Assembly: GCA_027493955.1 (NCBI GenBank)
Contig: JAOSJT010000001.1
Span: forward strand, 4,698,552 to 4,762,551
Length of the DNA stretch: 64,000 bases
Direction of reading: 5' to 3'
Source: Bacteroidia bacterium
GTDB taxonomy: Bacteria > Bacteroidota > Ignavibacteria > SZUA-365
Positions 27,673-36,490 of the stretch are shown here, one piece after another. The stretch's first letter is position 1. The number at the start of each line of letters is the position of its first letter. A model generated the notes under the pieces. That model was not told where the DNA came from, did no database searches, and saw nothing but the letters and a program-made list of their open reading frames with translations. The position numbers and the translations under genes are program-made.

Positions 27673-29835
27673 ATGTCAAAATTTGCATTCGTCGCCATCG
27701 CGCTGTTGTGCGCGATGGGACTTCCGCCCGACAGTCACGCGCAGGAATACCACGGTGGCCCATTGGAAGGTTCGTATGTCCAATACCCCGGCGGTGGTCC
27801 GCTGTCAATTGATCCCGGCTGCCTCGTCGGGCTGAACGTCGTCCTTCACATCCTTCGGGGTCCGCAGGGAGAGGGAGGAATCACCACCAACGAGGCGCTC
27901 GCATCGTTCGAGTACCTCAACGACGTATTTTCGGCGTACAACATCACTTTCGTGCATCTGGACGATCAAAATCCGGTGCGTGTACACAATCTGCCAAACT
28001 ACTCGTATTGGCCTCTTCCCGAGTACGCCGGCCTGACAGTGTCGGGATGGTATCGGGAGGCCAACGCTATCAACATTTACTATGTCGATGGAGCCAGCAA
28101 TGAAGGGTGGCTGGGATTCACCACGAGCAGATCCGCCGCCGATATGTTTATTCGTACGGGATACCAGACGCTCTATCCGATGATTCACGAAATGGGTCAT
28201 TGCTTCGGGCTGAGGCACACCCACGGCGATCCCTCGAGTCACGATGAGCTCGTCACCCGCGGTCCCGGAGCGAATTGCGCCACGGCCGGGGATATGCTCT
28301 GCGATACACCGGCCGAACCCTGGAACAATGATGGCGGTATCCGCACCTATGTAAATATGAGTTGCGAGTACACTGGCACATTCAAGGATGCGAATGACGA
28401 ATACTACACGCCGGATACGCACAACTACATGAGCTACACGAATATTCACGATTGCTACACACACTTCTCTGCCGGTCAGGTTGCTCTGATGCGGTCGTAT
28501 ATCGCGAATGACCAGTTTCTGATATTTCAGACTATTGCCGGACAAAGGGTCCGCTTCGCGAATATCGTCGGAGGGCAGGAGCATGCTTCGGGCGACATTC
28601 GGATCTATGATACATACGACAACGCGTTCCACACCGGTACGTCGCCGTTCGAAATTGACCTGCCTGCCTGCATTTCATACAGCGCGCATACTCTCTCGGA
28701 GCGTCTGTTGTCTCAGGCTTCGGTGTATGAAAAACACCAATCCTGGAATGAGGACTTCGGAACATTCAAACTGAAGAAAACGCTGTCGATTCCGATGAGC
28801 CAAACTGTATGGGATGAACAGGCGTGGTTCCGTCCCATGTCCCCCCTCACACTCACCGTCGAGAGCGACGGAGGGACGTTGGCGCCGAACATCCTCTTCA
28901 AAGATCCATGGTTCATGGAAACGGACGGCTCGCAGCCGGTGAGCTTCCTGTCCTTCGCCGCTCCCCACAGCCCGACGGGCGCAAGGGCCGAGCAAACGGG
29001 AGGGGTGTTTGAGCACCTCAATAATCCCGACTTTCCGAAATACCTCTACCAAGCCAACAGATATCTCGACGGGAATCTCGACGCGAAGCAATTGCCTCTC
29101 GACGTGGGGGACTGGGTGTGCACCGGTATGTACAGCAGCGACGCGAACGCGGCCGAGGTGCTGGAAAGCGCGGAGTATCCCGACCTCGTCTCCACACGCT
29201 TCGCTCCGACGCTGACCCGCATCGTGCAGGTTAATCAGGACAATGCCGAAGTGCGCGCAGAGTACAAGGCGCATCGCTGCTCGGTGAACAACGAAAGGCC
29301 CAGCGCCGGCAACTCGCAACGGCGTATCGTGTTCGACAAGCTCGACGCCTCGCTGCAACAGTCGGACCGGCATTACGCAGTCTACGAAAGCGATGGGCGT
29401 ATCTACCTCATCATGAGCGAAGACGCCGGAAGCAGTTGGTCCGCCGAGGCGCTTGTCACCGATCCCTCCGCGACCTGCAAGCGTCCCTCGCTCGCCATCG
29501 CCGATTATGACGAGGCCCCCGGGCTGCTGTATCTCGTGTATGTGGACGTGGACAACAGCGAGGTGGTGCTGAAGAAACGGGAATCGTGGTCGTCGCTCTC
29601 CTGGACGGAGATCGACCGCATCGCCGTGACCGACCCCGAACAATGCCATCCGTCCGTCTCCGCGCTGGTGATATCCGGTGGCGTCCCCGCCGTGGCGACG
29701 GCGTGGGAGGATGTCGGCGTGGTCATACCCCCGAGCCAGACCGCGACGAACGGGACCAAACCCTGCTCAACGAAAATGACAGGATTTATTGATCACTCCG
29801 CCCTCACTCCACCCTTTTGGCAACGAGCATGGTGA
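27673..29835 (+). CDS. Secreted M43 (pappalysin/cytophagalysin-like) metalloprotease, apparently truncated
   Basis: 720 residues from the ATG at 27673, preceded by TTGGAGATG; the frame extends farther upstream but MSKFAFVAIALLCAMG is the obvious signal peptide (cleavage after SHAQ). The zinc site HEMGHCFGLRHTH at about residue 172 and the Met-turn NYMSYT near 251 define family M43. Downstream are beta-rich segments and a BNR-like part (YLIMSEDAGSSWSAEAL). Family members in this lineage usually end in a T9SS sorting domain; this one ends abruptly in HSALTPPFWQRAW, encoded by the direct repeat shared with 25301-25334, and overlaps the convergent phosphatase gene by 32 bases. It therefore looks 3'-truncated, and may not be surface-anchored normally. 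Confidence 0.88.
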   Translation: MSKFAFVAIALLCAMGLPPDSHAQEYHGGPLEGSYVQYPGGGPLSIDPGCLVGLNVVLHILRGPQGEGGITTNEALASFEYLNDVFSAYNITFVHLDDQNPVRVHNLPNYSYWPLPEYAGLTVSGWYREANAINIYYVDGASNEGWLGFTTSRSAADMFIRTGYQTLYPMIHEMGHCFGLRHTHGDPSSHDELVTRGPGANCATAGDMLCDTPAEPWNNDGGIRTYVNMSCEYTGTFKDANDEYYTPDTHNYMSYTNIHDCYTHFSAGQVALMRSYIANDQFLIFQTIAGQRVRFANIVGGQEHASGDIRIYDTYDNAFHTGTSPFEIDLPACISYSAHTLSERLLSQASVYEKHQSWNEDFGTFKLKKTLSIPMSQTVWDEQAWFRPMSPLTLTVESDGGTLAPNILFKDPWFMETDGSQPVSFLSFAAPHSPTGARAEQTGGVFEHLNNPDFPKYLYQANRYLDGNLDAKQLPLDVGDWVCTGMYSSDANAAEVLESAEYPDLVSTRFAPTLTRIVQVNQDNAEVRAEYKAHRCSVNNERPSAGNSQRRIVFDKLDASLQQSDRHYAVYESDGRIYLIMSEDAGSSWSAEALVTDPSATCKRPSLAIADYDEAPGLLYLVYVDVDNSEVVLKKRESWSSLSWTEIDRIAVTDPEQCHPSVSALVISGGVPAVATAWEDVGVVIPPSQTATNGTKPCSTKMTGFIDHSALTPPFWQRAW
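29799..29832. repeat. Right copy of the 34-bp direct repeat
   Basis: Matches 25301-25334 at 32 of 34 positions. It forms the last codons of the minus-strand phosphatase gene and, in the opposite direction, the last codons of the metalloprotease frame. Confidence 0.85.
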
Positions 29836-31549
29836 TGTCGTCACTTTGGGGGGCGCCGCGGGTGTAGGCTACTATTTCGTCGCGGATTTTGGAAATGGCG
29901 CCGTCGGCTCCCTGGCTGCGGCATTGATGTACAAGGTCGAGAAAGCGCTCGTCGCCGAACTCCACCATGTCCGCGGACATCGCTTCATTGACGCCGTCGG
30001 TGTAACCTATGAGCACGTCGCCGGGATGCAGCTGTATGCTGCCGGCGCTGTACGGCGGCGGCGTTTCCAGGATGCCGAGTATGAGGCCACCGTCGCTCAG
30101 TTTTTCCACTATGCCATCGCCGCGGAGTACATAGGGAGGATTGTGACCGGCATTGACGTACTCGAAGGTATGCGCGCGCGTGTCGAGCACGCCCCAGAAA
30201 AACGTGATGAACTTGTCTATATCGGTATTGCTGTAAATCAGACTGTTAATGCGCGCGGTGGCTTCGGGCAGCGGCAGGCGCAGCGGCGCGATGGTGCGTA
30301 ACGCCGCCTGCACATTGGCCATCAGCAGCGCTGCGGGTATGCCCTTGCCCGCCACATCGCCTATGGCGAGCACATACTCGTGCTCGGACAGGGTAATGAT
30401 GTCGTAGTAATCGCCGCCCACCTGCTGCGAACTCTCGTTGATCGCGCCGATGTCGTAAAAAGGTATCGCGGGGATACGCTTCGGGAGCAGACCCTGCTGA
30501 ATGGATTTCGCAAGACTGAGCTCTTTTTCGATACGCTGCTTTTCCAGCATCTCACCGAACAGCCGCGCATTCTCGATTTCGGAAATGGTCATTTTCGCGA
30601 GAGCGCTGAGGTACTCGAGTTCGCTGCGATCGAAACTCTCGCCTCCGACGCGGTCGCCCAGGCACAGCACCCCGCGAAGTTCGTTTTGCGAGAGCATGGG
30701 CACGATGCAATGCACGCCCTGCGCCTGCAGCCATTGTTCGACCGGAACCTCCGCGGGGCGTCGCGCAGAGAACTGGATGGTTTCACGGAGCGACATCATT
30801 GCCTCACCCATGTCGTCGCGGTCCGCGAAATCCGGCATGCGGACGCTGACAGGCCGGAGACGTGTGCCGTCCCAGCAATACACCACGTAGCGCAGCACAC
30901 GCAGCTGGCCCATCAGCGCGTAGCCGAGAATGCGGAGAATGGTGCTCATGTCGAAGGTGGTGTTCATCTCGCGGCTCAGCTCGAACAGGGTGTTCATTTC
31001 CTGCACCTTCTTGTCGAGCCGGCGATTGACCAGACGCAGTTCCTCGATGGTGACGGCGCTGCGCACCGCGGTGGCCGCCACGGCCGCGACGGACTCCAGG
31101 AACGTGATATCCGAAGATTCGAAGGGCTTGCCGGTGATCTTTCCGCTGAAGGCGAGTATGCCCACCATGCGCTCCTCGAGTCGCATCGGGATGACGATTT
31201 CGAGTGCGCAGTCCGCGCAGCACCGGGCGAAATCGCGCACCTGCTGATTGTCGTCTTCAAGCAAGGATGCGACGGAGCGCAGGTGCTCCCACTGTACGGG
31301 AATGTCGAATTGCTTGTCCGCGTCGAAGCCATGGATGCCTTTGGTCTCGCGCAGGCGGTAGCTGCGCTCCCCGCTTTCCACGAACACGGCGCTCCGCGTC
31401 ACCAGCAATTTCCCCATGGACGAGAGCAGCACATTGCCGAGGATGAAATCCAGGTCCGTCGAGGCATTGAGCACATTGCTCAGTTCCAGCAATGCGCCGC
31501 TGTCCGAGATGATGTCGCGTGCGGTGGTATCCATGGGAGATTCGGGCAA
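29804..31549 (-). CDS. RsbU-type PP2C phosphatase with N-terminal GAF domains
   Basis: 581 residues. The start is a TTG at 31549, preferred over the ATG at 31534 because AGGAAG lies 5 bases upstream of the TTG. Two GAF-like sensor regions occupy about 25-170 and 195-340. The SpoIIE/PP2C domain follows a KQRIEKELSLAKSIQQGLLP linker helix, with metal-binding GGDYYD near 376, GDVAGKGIPAALLM, YTDGVNEA near 515 and DDITMLV near 568. It would dephosphorylate an RsbV-like antagonist in response to a GAF ligand. It is the last gene of the minus-strand partner-switch cluster, separated from the RsbW-like gene by 308 bases. Confidence 0.93.
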   Translation of the reverse strand: MPESPMDTTARDIISDSGALLELSNVLNASTDLDFILGNVLLSSMGKLLVTRSAVFVESGERSYRLRETKGIHGFDADKQFDIPVQWEHLRSVASLLEDDNQQVRDFARCCADCALEIVIPMRLEERMVGILAFSGKITGKPFESSDITFLESVAAVAATAVRSAVTIEELRLVNRRLDKKVQEMNTLFELSREMNTTFDMSTILRILGYALMGQLRVLRYVVYCWDGTRLRPVSVRMPDFADRDDMGEAMMSLRETIQFSARRPAEVPVEQWLQAQGVHCIVPMLSQNELRGVLCLGDRVGGESFDRSELEYLSALAKMTISEIENARLFGEMLEKQRIEKELSLAKSIQQGLLPKRIPAIPFYDIGAINESSQQVGGDYYDIITLSEHEYVLAIGDVAGKGIPAALLMANVQAALRTIAPLRLPLPEATARINSLIYSNTDIDKFITFFWGVLDTRAHTFEYVNAGHNPPYVLRGDGIVEKLSDGGLILGILETPPPYSAGSIQLHPGDVLIGYTDGVNEAMSADMVEFGDERFLDLVHQCRSQGADGAISKIRDEIVAYTRGAPQSDDITMLVAKRVE

Positions 31550-31561
31550 CAGAACTTCCTT

Positions 31562-31607
31562 TGACGACTTACGATGTACGACTTACGACTACGACTTACG
31601 ATTTGAC
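31562..31607. repeat. Low-complexity TACGACT/AATCGTA repeat cluster
   Basis: Overlapping copies of ACGACTTACGA-type words occur just upstream of the phosphatase gene. The reverse complement (AAATCGTAAGTCGTAGTCGT...) resembles the cluster at 35330-35397 on the other side of the partner-switch genes. A second short run lies at about 31750-31782 (GAAATCGTAAATCTGAAATC). No gene is supported in 31550-31857. Confidence 0.75.
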
Positions 31608-31807
31608 CGTTAGGGCGGGCTTCTGCGCTGCGAAAAAACGCATCCATCGCCTGTTGTCATTGCGAAACCGCACGCCATACTGCGCGAGCGCTTAACGGAT
31701 CCCCCATCGTAATCAGAAAATCGTACGTCTCTATGCGTGCTTCGTCGTTCGCGAAATCGTAAATCTGAAATCTGAAATCGTCCCGCCCGCGCTCTCCTGT
31801 ACTGACG

Positions 31808-31856
31808 GTTGTGCAATGGTCCTACGATGCATCGGCGGGCAGGCAATCGTACATCG
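31808..31856. repeat. Dispersed ~45-bp repeat, copy 1
   Basis: TTGTGCAATGGTCCTACGAT followed by GCATCGGCGGGCAGGCAATC matches 35199-35246 with a handful of substitutions; the core TCGGCGGGCAGG is identical. It sits at one edge of the partner-switch cluster, next to AATCGTACATCGCTTA. Confidence 0.75.
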
Positions 31857-31857
31857 C

Positions 31858-32310
31858 TTATGCCGGGAGATATTTCACGAGTCGTATCGTGTTTCGATGG
31901 CCGGGGGTTTGTTTGTACTCGACCTCGTCCATCAGTTTTTTCATAAGTACTATGCCGAGTCCGCCGTGACGCAGTTTGCGAAAATACTCCTTCATGTCGG
32001 GTGTGCTGTACTTGCTGCTGTCGAAAGAGATCCCGCTGTCTGCGATTTCAATGACGAACTGCGGGGAGGCGTTCGCGTCGCGACGGCTGCTGATGCTGAT
32101 TTCTATGATACCGTCGGGATTGTAGCGGTAGGCATGTTTGATGATGTTGGTACAGGCTTCATCAATGGCAAGTTCTATTTTCCCTACATCCGTTTCATCG
32201 AAACCAAACACCCTCGCGGCATCCGAGACGAAACTGCGGATCTCGGACAGGAGCTCCGTTCTGCTCTGAATGCGGAGCGATCTGGTCGTATGGTCGGTTG
32301 ATGCTGCCAC
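31858..32310 (-). CDS. RsbW-like serine kinase / anti-sigma factor (GHKL ATPase)
   Basis: 150 residues starting at a GTG (32310). The GHKL fold is visible: N-box ELAIDEACTNIIKHAYR around residues 45-61, G1-type EIADSGISFD, and G2-type HGGLGIVLMKKLMDEVEY. Proteins of this size act as anti-sigma factors that bind a sigma factor or other target and phosphorylate the antagonist. No sigma factor gene is adjacent, so the output may be encoded elsewhere. Located 45 bases after the RsbV-like gene in the same transcription direction, the usual order for a partner-switching pair. Confidence 0.92.
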   Translation of the reverse strand: MAASTDHTTRSLRIQSRTELLSEIRSFVSDAARVFGFDETDVGKIELAIDEACTNIIKHAYRYNPDGIIEISISSRRDANASPQFVIEIADSGISFDSSKYSTPDMKEYFRKLRHGGLGIVLMKKLMDEVEYKQTPGHRNTIRLVKYLPA

Positions 32311-32355
32311 GTCTGCTTGTTGTTTGTTCCCGGTGGCGGGTTTCAGCTCTCTCTG

Positions 32356-32721
32356 TTACGAAAGATTTGCGGATTTGTTCAGAAATTTTCCCACAGCGTC
32401 GTCTTCTTCCGGAAAAATTTCGTAAAGCATGGGAAAACCGAGCAGATCAAAGACGTTGAACACTCGTGGCGACATGTTGCTCAGCTTGATGTCGCCTTCG
32501 TTTTTTCTGACGTCCTCGATGAACTGCATCAGCACGCCCAGACCGGCGCTGCTGATGTACGCCAGATCCCGGAAGTTCACCACGATACTGTAGCAGCGAT
32601 CCTCCAGTTGCTTCTGGAAGGCGCGTTCGAGTTCCGGGGCGGTATGGGCATCGAGGTATCCCTTGAGGTCGAAGACCGCAACCTGTTCTCTCTGTCTGAT
32701 ACCTACCGAAAATTCACTCAT
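32356..32721 (-). CDS. RsbV-like anti-sigma factor antagonist (STAS domain)
   Basis: 121 residues, one STAS domain. The phosphorylation loop LAYISSAGLGVL places the likely phospho-acceptor at Ser58, the same position as in SpoIIAA/RsbV-type proteins. The core DLKGYLDAHTAPELE precedes it and FDLLGFPMLYEIFP closes the domain. It would be phosphorylated by the RsbW-like kinase downstream and dephosphorylated by the phosphatases at 32785-34935 or 29804-31549. Soluble, cytoplasmic. It lies 63 bases after the membrane phosphatase gene. Confidence 0.94.
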   Translation of the reverse strand: MSEFSVGIRQREQVAVFDLKGYLDAHTAPELERAFQKQLEDRCYSIVVNFRDLAYISSAGLGVLMQFIEDVRKNEGDIKLSNMSPRVFNVFDLLGFPMLYEIFPEEDDAVGKFLNKSANLS

Positions 32722-32784
32722 GGAATAATCCTCACAACCAGAATAAAAACTGACTGGATAATTTACTTCGAAACGCGTCCTGTA

Positions 32785-34935
32785 TCAAACGCCGCGCCAA
32801 CGCAGAACCACGCCTGTCATGTCATCCTCCGCATGCGCGGTCCCGCGATGATTGCGCACCACGTTGAACACCGCATCGAGTATGCTCTGCGCATCGCGTT
32901 CACCGTGGGTCCGCAGCACGTCCGCGAGTCGTTCGTATTCGAATTCCGTCCCGTCCGCGTCATGTGCTTCCGTGACGCCGTCGGTAAACATCATCAACAC
33001 ATCTCCCGGTTGGAGATGCAGCTCGGATTCTTCCAGCACGTCCGCGAAACGCTCCGATCCCTCCAATCCCAAGGCCATGCCTCCGGGCTGCAAGTACCGG
33101 CACTCCTGCCCGCGGAGAAACAGGAGGGGACAATGTCCCGCCCGCGCGAACGTCGCACTGCCGCGCGTATGATCCACGATACAGTACAGCAGGCTGATGA
33201 ACGATTTACGCTCCATGCTTCTCCAGAGAGCCGTATTCAGCCGCAGCAGAAAATCACGTGGACCGAGGTCATTCTGCCCGATGGATTGCGATGCGCCCTT
33301 GAGCTGCGCCATATACAAGGCCGCCGAAACGCCCTTGCCGCTAACGTCGCCGACGGTGATTCCGATCTTGCCTTCGTCCAGTTGACGCACATCGTAGTAG
33401 TCTCCGCCGACTTCGTATGCGGGGACCGAGCGCGCGGCGATTTCGAATGACGGCAACGCGGGAAGCGTTTGCGGGAGCAGACTTTGCTGCATCTGCTTGG
33501 CGACGAGCAGTTCCTGCTCCATGCGTTCCTTCACGAAGGATTCGCGAATGAGGCGGCTGTTTTCTATCGCCACCGATGCGATATCGGCAAACGCGTACAG
33601 TACATTCAGGACGTCGCGGTCGTATTCGTACGGTGTGCGTTTCCCGACGCACAGAAGTCCGATAATATCGCCCCGACTGATCAGAGGGAGCATGGCCAGC
33701 GTACCAAGATGTGCGGTGCCACGGGTGGATGCATGTACGCGGCGGTCGCTTTCGAGGTCCTGAATCAGAACCGGTTTCTCGGTTTCGATAGCCAGATGCT
33801 GCAGCCTGCTCCCGTCGGACAGGTGCAGGCTTTCCACCTGTGCGCTGGTGATGTTGCGAAGACTGTTGTCGACGATACGCGTTGTCGACTGATTTGATCG
33901 TCCTTTTCCCGGCGTCGTGCCATGCACGTCCGCAAGTTCCAGCCATGCGCTGTCGCTCTCGCTCACTTCGAGCGCGAGTTGTGAGGTGGTCGCCACCAGC
34001 TCGTCGAAATCGAACACCTGTGTGGTGAGTCGGCTCAGGTTTTGCAGCGATGAGATTTCCGTCTTTTTTCTGTCGAATTCCTTCGCGGTCGGCAAATGCA
34101 GGAGCGTACTGGTGAAGCCGACGCCGGTGTAAACGGTTCCGAACAGGAAGGTCAGTGAAACGAAGTTCTCAACGAGCGGATGATACAGCTCCAGCGAAAG
34201 GGCGAGATTGTCGTTGTCGCCGGAATAAATGGTGAGAATGAGGAAGAACAGAAAGCCGAATAAAGTTACAATGAGGTGGAGGAATTTTTCACGCCGACTG
34301 AGGAGCAGAATCCAGGAGAAGCGGAAGGCATTCACCACGACCGCCGCGATAGCCAGCGCGTAAGCAATGGATGCTACGGTGTCCAGCGAAGTCATGCCCG
34401 CACCGTTGGGACTGGCGAGCCAGCCGAACAGCACAAAGAGGGAGGACAGAACGCACATCACGATGAAGTTCCTCTTCGTCGTCCGTCTGCGCTTGACAAA
34501 CAGGAGTCGTGAAATGCCGAGAAAGATGAAAGCGGAAGCCGCCAGCATGACCATGGCGAGCAACGTGGAAGTCACCAGCGACGCGTAGGACGTGGCGGAC
34601 ACCACTCCTTCACGTACTCCGAAGTTCAGCAAGCCGGTAACCTGCAGCAAGCCGACGAGCAGGAGGCAGAACGTTGCCGTCATCATGACGCGCCAGACCG
34701 CCTGCATGGGCTTCAGTTCCTCATCTTCCCGCAGAGTACGCCAGATGGCGAGAAAGGTCGCCACCGTTGTAATAAGAACAAGCAGTGTATGCGGTATGTC
34801 GCCCCCGGGCACCCCGCTGCCGTTCAGGGAGCGAAGCATCGCGAGGTAGAAAAAATCCGCCGTGGCGGCCAGTAAGGCTGCGGTCAGATACATGTTGCGA
34901 TACAGTCTCATTCCGTAAAGCGCCGCTGATGACAA
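32785..34935 (-). CDS. Membrane-anchored RsbU-type PP2C phosphatase with GAF domain
   Basis: 716 residues from a TTG at 34935, with GGAG 7 bases upstream; an ATG at 34911 is an alternative with poorer ribosome-site context. Residues ~10-260 hold about seven or eight hydrophobic spans, a 7TM-like sensor region. A GAF domain (about 305-460) follows, then the linker VKERMEQELLVAKQMQQSLLP and a SpoIIE/PP2C domain: GGDYYD near 508, GDVSGKGVSAALYM, TDGVTEAHD near 650, DDMTGVVL at the end. It probably reports an envelope or small-ligand signal by dephosphorylating the RsbV-like protein encoded next. First gene of the minus-strand partner-switch cluster. Confidence 0.93.
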   Translation of the reverse strand: MSSAALYGMRLYRNMYLTAALLAATADFFYLAMLRSLNGSGVPGGDIPHTLLVLITTVATFLAIWRTLREDEELKPMQAVWRVMMTATFCLLLVGLLQVTGLLNFGVREGVVSATSYASLVTSTLLAMVMLAASAFIFLGISRLLFVKRRRTTKRNFIVMCVLSSLFVLFGWLASPNGAGMTSLDTVASIAYALAIAAVVVNAFRFSWILLLSRREKFLHLIVTLFGFLFFLILTIYSGDNDNLALSLELYHPLVENFVSLTFLFGTVYTGVGFTSTLLHLPTAKEFDRKKTEISSLQNLSRLTTQVFDFDELVATTSQLALEVSESDSAWLELADVHGTTPGKGRSNQSTTRIVDNSLRNITSAQVESLHLSDGSRLQHLAIETEKPVLIQDLESDRRVHASTRGTAHLGTLAMLPLISRGDIIGLLCVGKRTPYEYDRDVLNVLYAFADIASVAIENSRLIRESFVKERMEQELLVAKQMQQSLLPQTLPALPSFEIAARSVPAYEVGGDYYDVRQLDEGKIGITVGDVSGKGVSAALYMAQLKGASQSIGQNDLGPRDFLLRLNTALWRSMERKSFISLLYCIVDHTRGSATFARAGHCPLLFLRGQECRYLQPGGMALGLEGSERFADVLEESELHLQPGDVLMMFTDGVTEAHDADGTEFEYERLADVLRTHGERDAQSILDAVFNVVRNHRGTAHAEDDMTGVVLRWRGV

Positions 34936-35198
34936 GTGAGTGCTCCGGCGGCAAAGACCAGAGTATACGGATTGTCAAGCAATCAGTTGCATAATATACG
35001 CCACGGGGGGGACAGAGTACACAGAGGCGAATCGGTCCGCCCGGACGTAGTGAATCGGGAATCGTTAATCGTTCAACGTTAAACGTGAACCACATTAAAG
35101 GTTCATCGTGCATCGAGTCATTCGGATAGAGGTGATTGAGAAACGGATGACCTGATGCTCGATAACACCCGGAGCATGTGCGTCAAATCGTACATCGA

Positions 35199-35246
35199 TT
35201 GTGCCATGGTCCCATAATGCTTCGGCGGGCAGGGAATCGTGAACGC
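35199..35246. repeat. Dispersed ~45-bp repeat, copy 2
   Basis: TTGTGCCATGGTCCCATAAT followed by GCTTCGGCGGGCAGGGAATC matches 31808-31856 in the same orientation. Both copies are followed by AATCGT-type sequence and both lie in gaps beside the partner-switch genes. Confidence 0.75.
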
Positions 35247-35329
35247 AGAATTCGCAGAAAAAACAGAACACGCAGAAAAGTCAGCACCGACGGATGAGCT
35301 GCCACAGGGGAATGCTCCGGGGGGCAAGC

Positions 35330-35397
35330 TTTAAATCTTCAAATCGTAAATCGTAATTTATAAATCGTAAATCGTAATTCGTAATTCGTACATCGCT
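35330..35397. repeat. AAATCGTAA low-complexity repeat cluster
   Basis: Seven or eight overlapping copies of AAATCGTAA / ATTCGTA type words, ending in GTACATCGCTCATTG. It is the opposite-strand counterpart of the run at 31562-31607. No gene is supported in 34936-35434; the frames there are short and come from these repeats. Confidence 0.85.
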
Positions 35398-35434
35398 CAT
35401 TGTCCTTTGCCGCGCTTCTCGCTATTTTTCATGA

Positions 35435-36490
35435 ATGGCAGAGATTACGAATCCACCGCTTGCAACAACACCGATCGTCGATGTGCGGGACCTGAAGAAG
35501 TGGTTCCCGGTACGGCGCGGGTTATTCTCGCGCTCCTTGGGTTTTATTCGCGCGGTGGACGGTGTGACGTTCAGCATCGCCCGCGGTGAGGTGCTCGGGC
35601 TTGTCGGCGAGTCCGGCTGCGGCAAGAGTACGCTCGGGCATCTGATCCTCCACTTGCAGACACCGACGGATGGTGTCGTTTACATGGATGGCGTCGATGT
35701 CACGAGAACCCCGCGCCAGGATCTCAAGCGTTTCCGCCAGCGCGCACAGCTGGTGTTTCAGGATCCCTACTCGTCGCTTAATCCACGCCTCACAGTGGGC
35801 TCCGCGTTGCGTGAGGTGTTGCTGGTGCATGACATCGTCCCGAAAGCCGAGGTGAACGAGCGCGTGGGGGCCTTGCTGCGCATGGTAGGACTGAATGAAT
35901 TCCATGCCCGGCGCTACCCGCATGAGTTCAGCAGCGGGCAGCGCCAACGCATAGGAATAGCCCGCGCACTGGCGCTTGGACCGTCGTTTCTCGTGTGCGA
36001 CGAACCCGTGTCCGCTCTCGACGTCTCCATACAGGCGCAGATACTGAATCTTCTGACCGATCTGCGCTCGCAGCTGCATCTGACCTATCTGTTCATTTCG
36101 CATGATCTAACCGTCGTGCAGCATGTGTCGGATCGCATCGCCATCATGTATCTTGGTCGCATCGTGGAAATCGGTCCTTCGGAGGACATCATCAATCGTC
36201 CGCTGCATCCGTATACGCAAATCCTGTTGGCCTCCATCCCTGTTGCTGACCCGGCCGTCCTGCGGAAGCCGCCGGAATTGCGGCGTGAAATGCCGAATCC
36301 CCTGCATCTGCCTTCCGGGTGCAGTTTCCACACGCGTTGCCCGCAGGCCATGGAGCATTGCCGCACCGTCACGCCCGAACTTCGTGCGTCAACTCCGGGA
36401 CACGCGGTGAGTTGTCTGCTCTACGATGCTTCCTGGCCCGAGGATGATGTCCGACCCGTTGTACCACGTCCTGTTGAGGATATTGCCTGA
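35435..36490 (+). CDS. Oligopeptide-type ABC transporter ATPase, OppF/DppF-like
   Basis: 351 residues. Walker A GLVGESGCGKSTLG, Q-loop LVFQDPYSSLNPR, signature EFSSGQRQRIGIARAL, Walker B FLVCDEPVSALDVS and H-loop FISHDLTVVQHV are all intact. The C-terminal oligo_HPY extension (RPLHPYTQILLASIP, SGCSFHTRCPQAM with its cysteines) identifies the OppF/DppF class. Such ATPases normally pair with OppD and two permeases, none of which are in this window, so it is an orphan copy or partner to distant genes. The ATG at 35435 is preferred; another ATG lies 4 bases upstream in a different frame. Its stop overlaps the start of the Memo-like gene. Confidence 0.92.
   Translation: MAEITNPPLATTPIVDVRDLKKWFPVRRGLFSRSLGFIRAVDGVTFSIARGEVLGLVGESGCGKSTLGHLILHLQTPTDGVVYMDGVDVTRTPRQDLKRFRQRAQLVFQDPYSSLNPRLTVGSALREVLLVHDIVPKAEVNERVGALLRMVGLNEFHARRYPHEFSSGQRQRIGIARALALGPSFLVCDEPVSALDVSIQAQILNLLTDLRSQLHLTYLFISHDLTVVQHVSDRIAIMYLGRIVEIGPSEDIINRPLHPYTQILLASIPVADPAVLRKPPELRREMPNPLHLPSGCSFHTRCPQAMEHCRTVTPELRASTPGHAVSCLLYDASWPEDDVRPVVPRPVEDIA

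Noticed and set aside
30380-31564. 394-codon plus-strand frame opposite the GAF-phosphatase gene
   Set aside because: The minus strand carries all SpoIIE/PP2C motifs in order; the plus frame is His/Gln/Ala-rich shadow coding.
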